NCBI RefSeq assembly: GCF_024508335.1
Contig: NZ_CP101988.1
Span: forward strand, 2,480,001 to 2,544,000
Source of the DNA: Cellulomonas chengniuliangii
Lineage (GTDB): Bacteria; Actinomycetota; Actinomycetes; Actinomycetales; Cellulomonadaceae
DNA: 64,000 nt
Direction: 5' to 3'
The notes beneath the pieces are model-generated. The model did not search any database, was not told where the DNA came from, and worked only from the letters and a program-made list of their open reading frames with translations. Each line of letters begins with the position of its first letter. The first letter of the stretch is position 1. Position numbers and translations under genes: made by a program. Of the stretch, positions 9,542-17,641 are shown piece after piece.

Positions 9542-10657
9542 TCAGGAGATGCCGGCCTCTGCGCACTTGTCGGCGAGCTCCGCCGTGCAGACGTTCTCGA
9601 CGGTCGTGTACCCGTCGTCGATGACGTCCTTGACGTTGTCGAAGTAGATCGCCTGCGGTTCCAGCAGGACGGACTGCACGTCCTCGCCGGACTCGGTGTC
9701 GGTCACCGTCTCGGTCGCGAGGTCCGAGGTGTCGCCGCCCGTGGCGAGCGCCACCGCCAGCTCGGCAGCGGCGTCGGCCTCCTTCTTCACGGCCTTGTAC
9801 ACGGTCATGCACTGGTCGCCGGCGAGGACGTTCTGCAGGCCCTGGTCGGTCGCGTCCTGGCCCGTCACCGGCACGGTGCCGTTCGCGCCGTTCTTCTCGA
9901 GGATGGCGATGGTCGAGTTGCCGAGGCCGTCGTTCGCCGCGAGGACGCCGTCGATCTCGCCGCCCTGCTCGGTCCACATCTGCTCGAAGATCGTCCCGGC
10001 CTGCTGGTTGTCCCAGTCCGGCACCGCCTGGTCGGCCACGATGGTGTACGCCCCCGAGTCGACCTGGGACTGGAGCGCCTCGACGGCGCCCTGCTTGAAC
10101 AGCGTGGCGTTGTTGTCCGTGGGCGAGCCGTTGAGGAACGCGATGTTCGCGGTGGTGGTCCCGGCGTCGGTCAGGCACTTCTGCAGGCCCTCGCCCTGCA
10201 GCGCCCCCACGGCGACGTTGTCGAAGGACACGTAGAAGTCCGCGCCGCCGCCCAGGGTGAGCCGGTCGTAGTCGATCGTGGAGATGCCCTGGGCCTGCGC
10301 CTTCGAGAGCACCGCCTTGCCCGATCCGGAGTCGAGGTTCGCGATCATGAGCACGTTGACGCCGCTCGTGATCATCTGGTCGGCGATGGTCTGGAACTGG
10401 GTCTTGTCACCCTGGGCGTTCTGGATGTCGTAGTCGACCCCCGCGGCCTCGAACGCCTCCTCGAGGTACTTGCGGTCGGCGGTCTCCCACCGGGCCGAGG
10501 ACTTCGAGTCCGGCAGGATCACGCCCACCTTCGCTGCCGAGCTCTCACCAGGGCTGGCGCCTGAGCCGCCCTCCGAGTCCGAGTCGTTCGAGCACCCGGC
10601 CACCAGGAGCGCGGACGCTGCCAGGGCCGCTGTCGCCAGGATCTTGCCTCGTCGCAT
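9542..10657 (-). CDS. Sugar ABC transporter substrate-binding lipoprotein (XylF/RbsB type)
   Basis: This 371-residue protein starts with a lipoprotein signal ending LVAGC (Cys22), followed by a Ser/Glu/Gly-rich linker. The mature part is a periplasmic-binding-protein type 1 domain: KVGVILPDSKSSARWETADR, DYDIQNAQGDKTQ, VLMIANLDS, STIDYDRL, VTGQDATDQGLQ. The phrase around YDRL and ARWETADR is typical of xylose-binding proteins (XylF/ChvE group). It should capture a monosaccharide outside the membrane for the permease/ATPase pair downstream. The ATG has a GGGGAG Shine-Dalgarno. It is first in the operon, behind the CRP-like site. Confidence 0.92.
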   Translation of the reverse strand: MRRGKILATAALAASALLVAGCSNDSDSEGGSGASPGESSAAKVGVILPDSKSSARWETADRKYLEEAFEAAGVDYDIQNAQGDKTQFQTIADQMITSGVNVLMIANLDSGSGKAVLSKAQAQGISTIDYDRLTLGGGADFYVSFDNVAVGALQGEGLQKCLTDAGTTTANIAFLNGSPTDNNATLFKQGAVEALQSQVDSGAYTIVADQAVPDWDNQQAGTIFEQMWTEQGGEIDGVLAANDGLGNSTIAILEKNGANGTVPVTGQDATDQGLQNVLAGDQCMTVYKAVKKEADAAAELAVALATGGDTSDLATETVTDTESGEDVQSVLLEPQAIYFDNVKDVIDDGYTTVENVCTAELADKCAEAGIS

Positions 10658-10722
10658 CGCGCTCCCCCTCGTGACGCCGCCCCGTCGCGCTCGTCGACCG
10701 AGCGAGGGAGCCCGGATTCACT

Positions 10723-10736
10723 TGTCAGCGTCAACA
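10723..10736. promoter_or_regulatory. LacI-family-like operator upstream of sugar ABC operon
   Basis: TGTCAGCGTCAACA matches the common LacI-family sugar operator TGTTAGCGCTAACA at 11 of 14 positions. Its first nine bases recur inverted as ACGCTGACA at 10762-10770, giving two half-sites around the CRP-like box. The site lies 66-79 bases before the binding-protein start codon. No LacI-type regulator gene is in the window, so the binding protein is unknown. Confidence 0.5.
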
Positions 10737-10744
10737 TAAGCCGG

Positions 10745-10760
10745 TGTGATGTGGATCACA
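10745..10760. promoter_or_regulatory. CRP/GlxR-type binding site
   Basis: TGTGATGTGGATCACA fits the CRP-family consensus TGTGA-N6-TCACA perfectly, with six-base arms. It sits 88-103 bases upstream of the sugar-binding-protein gene, a plausible place for activation by a cAMP-responsive CRP/GlxR protein under carbon control. The match is seen directly; the regulator is inferred from family knowledge. Confidence 0.75.
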
Positions 10761-10789
10761 AACGCTGACAGAGGGCTCCGAACCCGCCC

Positions 10790-10841
10790 ATCGACGAGCA
10801 GGACCCCGAGGCACTCGCTCCTCGGGGTCCTGCTCGTCGAT
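10790..10841 (-). terminator. Strong hairpin terminator downstream of prfB
   Basis: Two 22-base arms (10790-10811 and 10820-10841) are perfect inverted complements around an 8-base loop. The hairpin starts 41 bases after the prfB stop on the minus strand and separates prfB from the sugar operon promoter. No U-tract follows, as is usual in GC-rich actinobacteria. Confidence 0.85.
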
Positions 10842-10882
10842 CTGGTCGGCCGCGCCCGGCTGCGGGCGCGTCAGGGGGTCGG

Positions 10883-11998
10883 TCAGGCGCGCACGTCCTG
10901 GCCGCGGCGCCAGCGGATGCCCGCCTCGAGGAACCCGTCGATGTCGCCGTCGAAGACCCCGGCGGTGTTCCCGACCTCGTGCTCCGTGCGCAGGTCCTTG
11001 ACCATCTGGTACGGGTGCAGCACGTAGGAGCGCATCTGGTCGCCCCAGCTCGCCTTGATGTCGCCGGCCATGGCCTTCTTCGCGGCGTTCTCCTCCGCCT
11101 GGCGCTGCAGCAGCAGCCGGGACTGGAGCACGCGCAGCGCCGCGGCGCGGTTCTGGATCTGCGACTTCTCGTTCTGCATCGACACGACGATGCCGGTGGG
11201 GATGTGCGTCATGCGCACCGCCGAGTCGGTGGTGTTGACCGACTGGCCGCCCGGGCCGGACGAGCGGAACACGTCGACCTTGATCTCGTTCTCGGGGATC
11301 TCGATGGAGTCCGTCTGCTCGATGAGCGGGATGACCTCGACCGCCGCGAAGGACGTCTGGCGGCGGCCCTGGTTGTCGAACGGCGAGATCCGCACCAGGC
11401 GGTGGGTGCCCGCCTCGACGGACAGGTGCCCGAACGCGTACGGGACCTTCACCTCGAAGGTCGCCGACTTCAGGCCGGCCTCCTCTGCGTAGGACGTGTC
11501 CAGCACGACCGTCGGGTAGTTGTGGCGCTCAGCCCACCGCAGGTACATCCGCAGCAGCATCTCCGCGAAGTCGGCGGCGTCCACGCCACCGGCGCCGGCG
11601 CGGATCGTCACGACCGCCTCGCGCTGGTCGTACTCGCCGGCGAGCAGCGTGCGGACCTCGAGGGCGTCCAGGTCCTTGCGGATCTTGACCAGGTCGGCCT
11701 CGGCCTCGGCCAGGGTCTCCTCGTCGCCACCGTCCTCGGTGGCCATCTCCACCAGCGTCTCGAGGTCGTCGATGCGGCCGCCGAGCTTCTGCACCCGGTC
11801 CAGCTCCGCCTGCGTGGCCGAGAGGGCCGAGGTGATGCGCTGCGCCGCCTCCGGGTCGTCCCACAGGTCCGGCGCGGAGGCCTTCTCGGAGAGCTCCGCG
11901 ATCTTGGCGTGGAGCACCGTCGGGTCGCTCACCGCCTGGATGGATTCCAGAGTCGTACGCAGGTCGCGGATCTCCGCGGAGAAGTCAGTGGTGGCCAC
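10883..11998 (-). CDS. prfB: Peptide chain release factor 2
   Basis: RF2 reads UGA and UAA stop codons. I start at the GTG at 11998 ([13 protein letters not shown]), giving 371 residues; the frame runs on to 12043 without similarity. The stop-codon-recognition tripeptide SPF is at 205-207, which marks RF2 rather than RF1, and the peptidyl-tRNA hydrolysis motif GGQ is at 250-252 in [11 protein letters not shown]. The frame is continuous, so the programmed +1 frameshift of E. coli prfB is absent, as expected in actinobacteria. In this group prfB often lies just upstream of ftsEX; here the sugar operon sits between them. Confidence 0.97.
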   Translation of the reverse strand: MATTDFSAEIRDLRTTLESIQAVSDPTVLHAKIAELSEKASAPDLWDDPEAAQRITSALSATQAELDRVQKLGGRIDDLETLVEMATEDGGDEETLAEAEADLVKIRKDLDALEVRTLLAGEYDQREAVVTIRAGAGGVDAADFAEMLLRMYLRWAERHNYPTVVLDTSYAEEAGLKSATFEVKVPYAFGHLSVEAGTHRLVRISPFDNQGRRQTSFAAVEVIPLIEQTDSIEIPENEIKVDVFRSSGPGGQSVNTTDSAVRMTHIPTGIVVSMQNEKSQIQNRAAALRVLQSRLLLQRQAEENAAKKAMAGDIKASWGDQMRSYVLHPYQMVKDLRTEHEVGNTAGVFDGDIDGFLEAGIRWRRGQDVRA

Positions 11999-12067
11999 GG
12001 CGGTCCAGGTTACCCGGTCGCGCTGGGCCCCCGGCATACGCACGCGCGGCCCCGCGTGCGGCGCCGC

Positions 12068-12571
12068 TCACCAGGCGCGCGCGCTCGACGCGGCCTCGAG
12101 GGCGATGCCCTCCGACCAGGGCGCCGTGATCCAGCTGATCAGCGCGGGCCGGGCGAACGCGCCCAGCCGCACCACGGCGGTGCGCCCGTCGGGCGAGGAC
12201 GCCTCGAGCACCTGGACGTCGTCGAGCCCGTCCACGAGCTCCGGGTGGTCGGCGAGGAACTCCTGCACCGCTCGGCGCACGCCCGCGTCGGTGATGGGCA
12301 CGTGCCCGCCGGGCGACCCGGCCTGATCGCCCGCGTAGTACCGCGCGGCCGAGACCTCGTCCGACGCGGTGATCGCCGCCGCGTCCGCGGTCGCCAGCAG
12401 CCGCTTGCGGTCCAGGTGCACGCCCGTCGCCGAGACGACCGCCGTCACCAGCAGCAGCGCGAGCACGCAGAACCCGATCGCCAGGATGGTGGTCTGCCCG
12501 TCGTCACCAGTGGATGTGCGCCACCGCTCGCCCCACCAGGCGCGGCGTTTGGTGGCCCTCGACGTCGTCAC
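12068..12571 (-). CDS. TadG-like pilus-assembly membrane protein (Rv3654c-like)
   Basis: This is the last gene of the Tad operon. From the GTG at 12571, which overlaps the upstream TGA as GTGA, it has 167 residues. A basic N-terminus leads to GDDGQTTILAIGF and one hydrophobic helix (about 28-50), followed by VHLDRKRLLATADAAAITAS, the hallmark of Tad-associated TadG/Rv3654c-like proteins. The usual acidic residue at position 5 after the glycine of a class III prepilin is missing, so leader-peptidase processing is doubtful. The frame extends to 12736, but that part reads through tadE in another frame. Confidence 0.75.
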   Translation of the reverse strand: MTTSRATKRRAWWGERWRTSTGDDGQTTILAIGFCVLALLLVTAVVSATGVHLDRKRLLATADAAAITASDEVSAARYYAGDQAGSPGGHVPITDAGVRRAVQEFLADHPELVDGLDDVQVLEASSPDGRTAVVRLGAFARPALISWITAPWSEGIALEAASSARAW

Positions 12572-13050
12572 TGGGCGCCCCGGAATCTGTCCACGGGCGC
12601 CACATGCCGGGCACTCACCGGGATCTCCAATGGCACGACCCCTCGCACGAAGGACGGCACGAACGGCAGCGGCACCGCGATCTCCACCTCCGCGGAGACC
12701 TCGCTGCCTGGCTCGAGGCACGGGACGCTCGAGCACCCGAGAGTCAGGGCCTGTGACGGGCTCGCGTCACCGAACCCCTGATCGGCCAGCGCCAGTCCCA
12801 CCGCCGCGATGGCGCGCTCTGTGCCAGCCGACGGGTCCTCCGCGCGGGCGAAAGCGCGTCCGGACTCGCGTGCGGCCCCCTCGACCGCGAACGTCGCCGC
12901 CTGCAGCCGACCGAGCACGAGCACCAGGTACACCACGGGGATGATCAGGAGCAGCGCTGCTCCCAGGAACTCGACGACCGCGTTGCCACGATCGTCTCCA
13001 GCGGTCGCCAGACGCGCCCGCCACCACCGAACCACCCGGGGCGGTCTCAT
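12568..13050 (-). CDS. TadE-family pseudopilin
   Basis: This 160-residue protein has a basic N-terminus, then DDRGNAVVEFLGAALLLIIP, a class III prepilin-like motif with glutamate at +5 after the glycine, and one hydrophobic helix (about 24-45). QAATFAVEGAARESGRAFA follows, as is typical of TadE. Two cysteines in CSSVPC could form a disulfide outside the membrane. TadE proteins are minor pseudopilins needed for Flp pilus assembly. Both ends overlap neighbours by 4 bases, so it is tightly coupled in the operon. Confidence 0.85.
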   Translation of the reverse strand: MRPPRVVRWWRARLATAGDDRGNAVVEFLGAALLLIIPVVYLVLVLGRLQAATFAVEGAARESGRAFARAEDPSAGTERAIAAVGLALADQGFGDASPSQALTLGCSSVPCLEPGSEVSAEVEIAVPLPFVPSFVRGVVPLEIPVSARHVAPVDRFRGAQ

Positions 13051-13526
13051 TCGCCTCCCTCAGCGAGCGCGTGACCGACGACGGTGAGCGCCCGGTCCGG
13101 GCCGAGCAGCCCGGCGACCGGCATCGGCGCGGTGATCCGCACCTCGACCACGTCGAGCCCGTCGACCTGGGCGCGCCGCGCGCTGACCTCCTGGGCGTAC
13201 CTGTCGGACAGGCCTGCGGACACCAGCGCCCGGGTGCGCTCCGCGCCCTCCTCGACGCCCCGGTCCGCGAGCGCCGCGTAGCGGGCGCCCTCGGCCGCGC
13301 AGTCGACCAGCGTGTTCCGCACGTGCTGGATGAGGGCCAGTTGCAGCACCGCCGCGAAGATCAGCGACGTCAGCGCCCCGACGAGCACGAAGTCCACCAG
13401 CGCTGACCCCCGCTCCCCCGCCGCCGCGCCGTTCGGTGGCCCGTGCTGTGGGCTGTTCGCTGAGGCGCGCCACCGACCGAGCGGGGCGACAGCGGACCGC
13501 CGCACGAGGGTGTCCGGCCCTGTCAC
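13047..13526 (-). CDS. TadE-like pseudopilin with aspartate at +5
   Basis: From the GTG at 13526 (VTGPDTLVRRS), which overlaps the upstream TGA, this protein has 159 residues. The prepilin-like segment is GERGSALVDFVLVGALTSLI, followed by ALIQHVRNTLVDCAAEGARYAA, a TadE-type continuation. Position +5 after the glycine is aspartate instead of the conserved glutamate. The frame extends to 13640 but that part is a shadow of the upstream gene. It is the second of two adjacent TadE paralogues. Confidence 0.8.
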   Translation of the reverse strand: MTGPDTLVRRSAVAPLGRWRASANSPQHGPPNGAAAGERGSALVDFVLVGALTSLIFAAVLQLALIQHVRNTLVDCAAEGARYAALADRGVEEGAERTRALVSAGLSDRYAQEVSARRAQVDGLDVVEVRITAPMPVAGLLGPDRALTVVGHALAEGGE

Positions 13527-13759
13527 GGAGGTCCCGTGACGCTCGCGATCGAGCTCTCGAAGAGGTTGGAGAGCGCCGGGCCCGCCACCGCCCACAACGC
13601 CACGACCAGGCCCGCGGTCATCAGCGTGATCAGCACCCATCCGGGCACGTCACCACGGTCGTCGCCCGCCCACCCCGCGCCAGGCCGCGCGGCGAGGGGA
13701 CTGCCCGCCTCTGACTGGTCCCTGTCGCCGTCATCCCGGTCCATCGCTTCCTCCTGCAT
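13523..13759 (-). CDS. Small pilin-like membrane protein of the Tad operon
   Basis: A small protein of 78 residues from the ATG at 13759, chosen because an AAGGAG Shine-Dalgarno lies 6 bases before it; the frame also contains an ATG at 13789 without one. A charged Asp/Glu-rich N-terminus leads to DDRGDVPGWVLITLMTAGLV and one hydrophobic helix. It occupies the position where the Flp major pilin gene would be expected, between tadC and the tadE genes, but it lacks the Glu-Tyr pair of Flp pilins. It may be a divergent pilin or an accessory protein. Function is inferred from context only. Confidence 0.65.
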   Translation of the reverse strand: MQEEAMDRDDGDRDQSEAGSPLAARPGAGWAGDDRGDVPGWVLITLMTAGLVVALWAVAGPALSNLFESSIASVTGPP

Positions 13760-13792
13760 GGTGGCTCCTTCATCTGTTGCGGTCCACATGGG

Positions 13793-14725
13793 TCACAGCC
13801 CGACCTTGAGCACGGCGATGCTGGGGAACACGGCGAAGACGATGGTCACCGGCAGGATGAGGAACACCACCGGCACCATCATCAGCACCTCCTTGCGACC
13901 GCCCAGCTCCATGAGGTCGCGCCGTCGGTGCTCGCGGACGTCTTGCGCCTGGGAGCGGAGGACCTCCGCCAACGGGGTTCCCCGCTCGACCGCGACGGCG
14001 ACGCCCTCGGCGAAGCGCGCGAGGGCCGGCAGCCCTGTGCGGTCTGCGAGTTTCTCCAGGGCATGAGCCAGGGGCGTGCCGGAGCGGGCGTCGGCCAGGG
14101 TGCGGGCGAGCTCGCCGGAGAGCTCGCCGTGCGTCGTGCGCACCACCCGCTCGAGCGCCCCCACGGCGCCCTCGCCCGCGCTGACCGACAGGGCGAGTAG
14201 CTCCGCGATGGTGGGCAGCTCAGCGAGCAGGCGCTCCTCCCGTGCAGTGACCTCCCGGGTGAGCTGGTAGTCCCTCATCAGGACCCCGGTGGCGCCGCAC
14301 ACCACCACGAGGACCAGCAGCGGGAGCATCCCGGCCGACCGTCCGGCCGCGATCAGCAGCGCGAGCGCCAGGCCGGCGGCGAGGCCGACGACTCCCCAGA
14401 CCACCTGCCCGGCACGGAACTCCTCCACGGTCTCGGTCCGCCCCGCGCGCTCGAGGCGGCGGCGCAGCTCGGCGGCGGGCGACCCGAACCTGGCGACGAA
14501 CCGCACGCCGTCGACCATGACGGGGGCGATGAGCCTCTCGAGCGTGGGGAACGGGGTGCGGGTGGCGGTCACGCGCAGCAGCCGGGAGCCGGTGCGCTGA
14601 GGCCGCAGGTACGGAGCGAGGCGCTCATCGAGGGTGATGCGCCGGGCGGCGAGCCGCCACCACACGACGGCGACGCCGAGCCCGCCTAGGGCCCCCACCC
14701 CGGCTCCCAGGAGCGCCCCGCTCAT
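13793..14725 (-). CDS. TadC-like type II secretion F-domain protein
   Basis: The gene runs from the ATG at 14725, inside a longer frame whose first 454 codons are a shadow of cpaF and tadB. It has 310 residues: an N-terminal helix, then two hydrophobic segments near 125-165, the T2SSF domain (LLAELPTIAELLALSVSAGEGAVGA split across 170-195) with EKLADRTGLPALARFAEGV, and a C-terminal helix (about 280-305). TadB and TadC form the inner-membrane platform for the CpaF ATPase. The ATGA overlap with tadB shows coupling. Confidence 0.88.
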   Translation of the reverse strand: MSGALLGAGVGALGGLGVAVVWWRLAARRITLDERLAPYLRPQRTGSRLLRVTATRTPFPTLERLIAPVMVDGVRFVARFGSPAAELRRRLERAGRTETVEEFRAGQVVWGVVGLAAGLALALLIAAGRSAGMLPLLVLVVVCGATGVLMRDYQLTREVTAREERLLAELPTIAELLALSVSAGEGAVGALERVVRTTHGELSGELARTLADARSGTPLAHALEKLADRTGLPALARFAEGVAVAVERGTPLAEVLRSQAQDVREHRRRDLMELGGRKEVLMMVPVVFLILPVTIVFAVFPSIAVLKVGL

Positions 14726-15582
14726 CGCAGCACCCGCGGGTCTTCGGGGAGCCGCCCGATCCGGACCATGGTCAGGTACGCGGCCACGGAGCACACCGCG
14801 CCGACGAGCAGGACCACCGAGCCGGCGACGGAGTTGTAGGCGCTGGCGGCCTCGGTGCGGGTGGCGAGCATCGCCAGCACGACCCAGGGCGCGGCCACGG
14901 CGAGCCTGGCTGCGTACACGGTCCAGCTCTGCCGCGCCTCGAGCTCGCCCCGGGTGCGCGCGTCCTCCCTGAGGAACCCGGACAGCGTGCGCAGCAGGCG
15001 ACCGAGATCGGTGCCGCCGACGTCGCGAGTGAGCCGCAGCGCCTCGATGATCCGATCCGCGACAGGGTCCGCGAGCCGCGCCTTCAGGTCGTCGAGGCAG
15101 TCCCCGAACCGCCCGGTGACCCGGTAGTCCTCGGCGAAGGCGGCGAACGGCTCGCGGAGCTCGACGGGCCCGCGGTCGCCCAGCTGCGCCAGCGACTCGG
15201 GCAACGAGAGCCCTGCCCGGATCCCCGATCCGAGGTGGTCCACGACCTCCGGCCACACGTCGCGCAGGCGCGCTCGGCGGCGCCGCGCACGCCCCCGCAC
15301 CAGCGCGAACGGCGCTGCGGCGCCCATCAGCGCGAAGCAGAACGACACCGCTGGGGCCCGGGTCAACGCCACTCCGACGAACAGGACGAGCACGCCGAGT
15401 CCCGTGCTGGCCGCCGCGAGCGATCCTGGCGTGACCTGCGGCGCCCCGGCCTGCACCAACAGGTCCTGGGTGCGCGCCGCCCACCCGTCGCCCCGGGCCG
15501 CCGGTCGGCGGGGAGGCGCCCAGCACGACCACCACACGCAGCAGAGCCCTGCCCCGAGCACCAGGCCGATCACGACGCCCAT
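14722..15582 (-). CDS. TadB-like type II secretion F-domain protein
   Basis: This 286-residue platform protein has hydrophobic helices at about 1-22, 58-95 and two near the C-terminus (about 220-275). The T2SSF domain between them contains LRDVWPEVVDHLGSGIRAGL and ALRLTRDVGGTDLGRLLRTL, both characteristic of TadB. It should sit in the inner membrane with TadC and pass the motion of CpaF to pilus assembly. It lies 9 bases after cpaF and overlaps tadC by 4 bases. Confidence 0.88.
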   Translation of the reverse strand: MGVVIGLVLGAGLCCVWWSCWAPPRRPAARGDGWAARTQDLLVQAGAPQVTPGSLAAASTGLGVLVLFVGVALTRAPAVSFCFALMGAAAPFALVRGRARRRRARLRDVWPEVVDHLGSGIRAGLSLPESLAQLGDRGPVELREPFAAFAEDYRVTGRFGDCLDDLKARLADPVADRIIEALRLTRDVGGTDLGRLLRTLSGFLREDARTRGELEARQSWTVYAARLAVAAPWVVLAMLATRTEAASAYNSVAGSVVLLVGAVCSVAAYLTMVRIGRLPEDPRVLR

Positions 15583-15591
15583 GGCCAGCCC

Positions 15592-16818
15592 TCAGCGCCC
15601 GGCGCGCAGCAGTGCTGGAAGGTCGATGCCGGCGATCGCGAACCGCTCGGCGTGCGGCGGGTACCCCTCGCCCCGCACGAGCTCCTCGCCGCGCAGGTGG
15701 AACAGGTCGGCGGTCTCCACGATCCCGTTCTCGACCCGGCCCGGGACGGCGACGATCTCGCAGACCCGACGACGGCCCCGCGCGTCCAGACCCAGGTGCA
15801 CCACCACGTCGATGGCTGCGGCGACCGTCGGCACCACGAACCTGTCGGAGATGTTCTCCCCGGCGAGCAGCGGGAGCGTGCACAGCTTGGTGAGGGCCTC
15901 CCGAGCCGAGTTCGCGTGCAGGGTGCACATCCCCGGCACGCCCGCGTTCAAAGCCACGAGCAGGTCCAGCGCCTCGGCCTCGCGCACCTCGCCGATGAGC
16001 AGCCGGTCGGGGCGCATCCGCAGCGCTTCTTTGACGAGGCGCCGCAAGGGGATCTCGCCGGTGCCCTCGAGGCTGGGCTGACGACACTGCAGTGCCACGA
16101 CGTCCCGGTGGACGAGCCGCAGCTCGAACACCTCCTCGCAGGTGACGATCCGCTGCCGGGCGGGCACCGAGCCCGCGAGCGCGCCGAGCATCGTCGTCTT
16201 GCCAGCCTGCGTCGAGCCGGCCACCAGCACGTTGAGACCCACGCGGACTGCGGCGTCGAGGAACGCCGCGGCGGCCACGGGCAGCGACCCGAGGGCGACG
16301 AGGTCGTCGAGCCGTTGGGCGCGAGCCACGAACTTCCGGATGTTGACCGCCCAGTCCCGCCGCGTGACGTCGGGGATGACGACGTGCAGCCGCTCACCGC
16401 CCGGCAGGCTCGCGTCGACGAACGGGCTGGACAGGTCCAGCCGCCGGCCAGATGCCTTGAGCATCTGCTCCACCAGGTCCCGCACCTGGCCCGCGGTGAG
16501 GATCGTGGTGGTGAGCTCGGGCTCCCCGCGCCGGGCGATGAAGACCTCGGTGGGCGAGTTGATCCAGATCTCCTCGACCTCCGGGTCGTCGAGGTATCGC
16601 TGCAGCGGCCCGAGCCCGGCGACCGCGTCGACGACGCTCTTCAGTGCGCCCGCCGCGTCGGCCAGCGGCGGGACGGCGCCCACAACGCTCCGGGCGTCAT
16701 AGTCCGCGATGGCGTCGGTGACGAGCTGCCGCACCCCGCTGCGGTCGCGCACCGGGTCCAGCCCACGACGACGGATCAGCTCGCGCACCTCGGTCTCGAG
16801 GATCGCCACGCCGTCCAT
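15592..16818 (-). CDS. CpaF/TadA-type pilus assembly ATPase
   Basis: This 408-residue secretion ATPase is the motor of the Tad/Flp system. EEIWINSPTEVFIARRGEPE (about 91-110) is a CpaF signature, Walker A GSTQAGKTT is at 201-209, and the Asp/His boxes and Walker B appear as RMRPDRLLIGEVREAEALDL and CTLHANSAREAL. It is the first gene of a seven-gene minus-strand operon. The ATG has a GAGGAG Shine-Dalgarno 5 bases upstream. The 148 bases before it, up to the pseudogene scar at 16967, should hold the operon promoter, but I could not fix its boxes. Confidence 0.93.
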   Translation of the reverse strand: MDGVAILETEVRELIRRRGLDPVRDRSGVRQLVTDAIADYDARSVVGAVPPLADAAGALKSVVDAVAGLGPLQRYLDDPEVEEIWINSPTEVFIARRGEPELTTTILTAGQVRDLVEQMLKASGRRLDLSSPFVDASLPGGERLHVVIPDVTRRDWAVNIRKFVARAQRLDDLVALGSLPVAAAAFLDAAVRVGLNVLVAGSTQAGKTTMLGALAGSVPARQRIVTCEEVFELRLVHRDVVALQCRQPSLEGTGEIPLRRLVKEALRMRPDRLLIGEVREAEALDLLVALNAGVPGMCTLHANSAREALTKLCTLPLLAGENISDRFVVPTVAAAIDVVVHLGLDARGRRRVCEIVAVPGRVENGIVETADLFHLRGEELVRGEGYPPHAERFAIAGIDLPALLRAGR

Positions 16819-16966
16819 ATCCGCTCCTCGCCCGGTGCCGCGCCCCTCGGTGCGACCGCGGGCGCCCCGACACTAAGGGAGAAACCAGACAGAACGCACC
16901 AGACCGTCCACAGGTCGGCCTGCACCCAGCAGGCAATTCACCCGAACGAAGTGACTGCGGGAATGG

Positions 16967-17338
16967 TCAACGCCGCCGCCAGCGTGAACCCTGCCTGAGG
17001 TCTGCCGCGTCACTGGGCGTCCGGACCTCGGGGCGGGTGCGCCGCGGCAGCTCGACGGCGACCGTCGTCCCGGTGACCGGACCGCTGGTCGACGAGGGTC
17101 CGCGGGCAAGGACCTGCTCCACCCGCGCCGCCGAGCCTCTCAACGCCTCGGCCGATCGGTCCTCGAGGTATCCCCACACCGCGGACAGTCTGGATGAGCG
17201 CCTCGTGCCCGTCGTCGACCTTGCGACGCAGGTTGGACACGAACCGCTCGACGACGACGGAGTCCCCGCCGAAGTCGTACTGCCACACCGCCTCGAGGAT
17301 CTGCGTCACCACCCCGCTGACGCGCCTCGCCGGATCTC
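16967..17338 (-). pseudogene. Remnant of an OmpR-type response regulator joined to a kinase-like tail
   Basis: On the minus strand, DPARRVSG, TQILEAVWQYDFGGDS, VVVERFVSNLRRKVDDG and ALIQTVRGVG reproduce the end of a winged-helix response regulator. The receiver domain is absent and an in-frame stop lies at 17352-17354. After VRGVG the frame breaks: dropping one base from the four-C run at 17173-17176 would restore VRGVGYLEDRSAEALRG. The restored frame then ends in GTTVAVELPRR, which looks like the last strand of a histidine-kinase ATPase domain. I read this as a deletion scar that fused the ends of an adjacent regulator/kinase pair. A sequencing error could explain the frameshift but not the missing domains. 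Confidence 0.6.
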
Positions 17339-17641
17339 TGGGCGCAGACGCTCAGAACGGCGGGTCGAAAGCGATGGCGCGTGGAGCAGAGGTGCGCATC
17401 GGTTCGGGCAGCCCCGCGACGGAGACGACGTCCTCGGCGAGCGGGCAGGTGGCCGGCCGCACATCCCTGAGCCCTTCCCGCCATCCCGTGCGAGGATCTG
17501 CGCGTGATGCCCCGAGGTAGCTAGCCCGCGTCGAGTATCCCCTCTTCACGGGCGCCCTGACCGTCCCGCCGGCCTGTGGGCTGCGGTTGATGCCGTCATG
17601 CGCTCAGCCCTCGCTCGCCCATCCCCTGACGGGAGCACCTC
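17339..17641. other. Intergenic stretch without recognisable gene
   Basis: These 303 bases lie between the two-component scar and the divergent methyltransferase gene. Short frames exist on both strands but none has a recognisable domain or a convincing Shine-Dalgarno. No receiver domain of the missing response regulator could be found here. The promoter of the methyltransferase should be in the last 100 bases, but I see no clear boxes. Confidence 0.5.

Noticed and set aside
10883-11998. Programmed frameshift in prfB
   Set aside because: The reading frame is continuous with no in-frame UGA near codon 25, so the E. coli type autoregulatory frameshift is absent.
14726-16087. N-terminal 454 codons of a long minus-strand frame joined to tadC
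   Set aside because: They overlap tadB and cpaF in another frame and show no family features; the tadC protein begins at the ATG at 14725, which overlaps the tadB stop.
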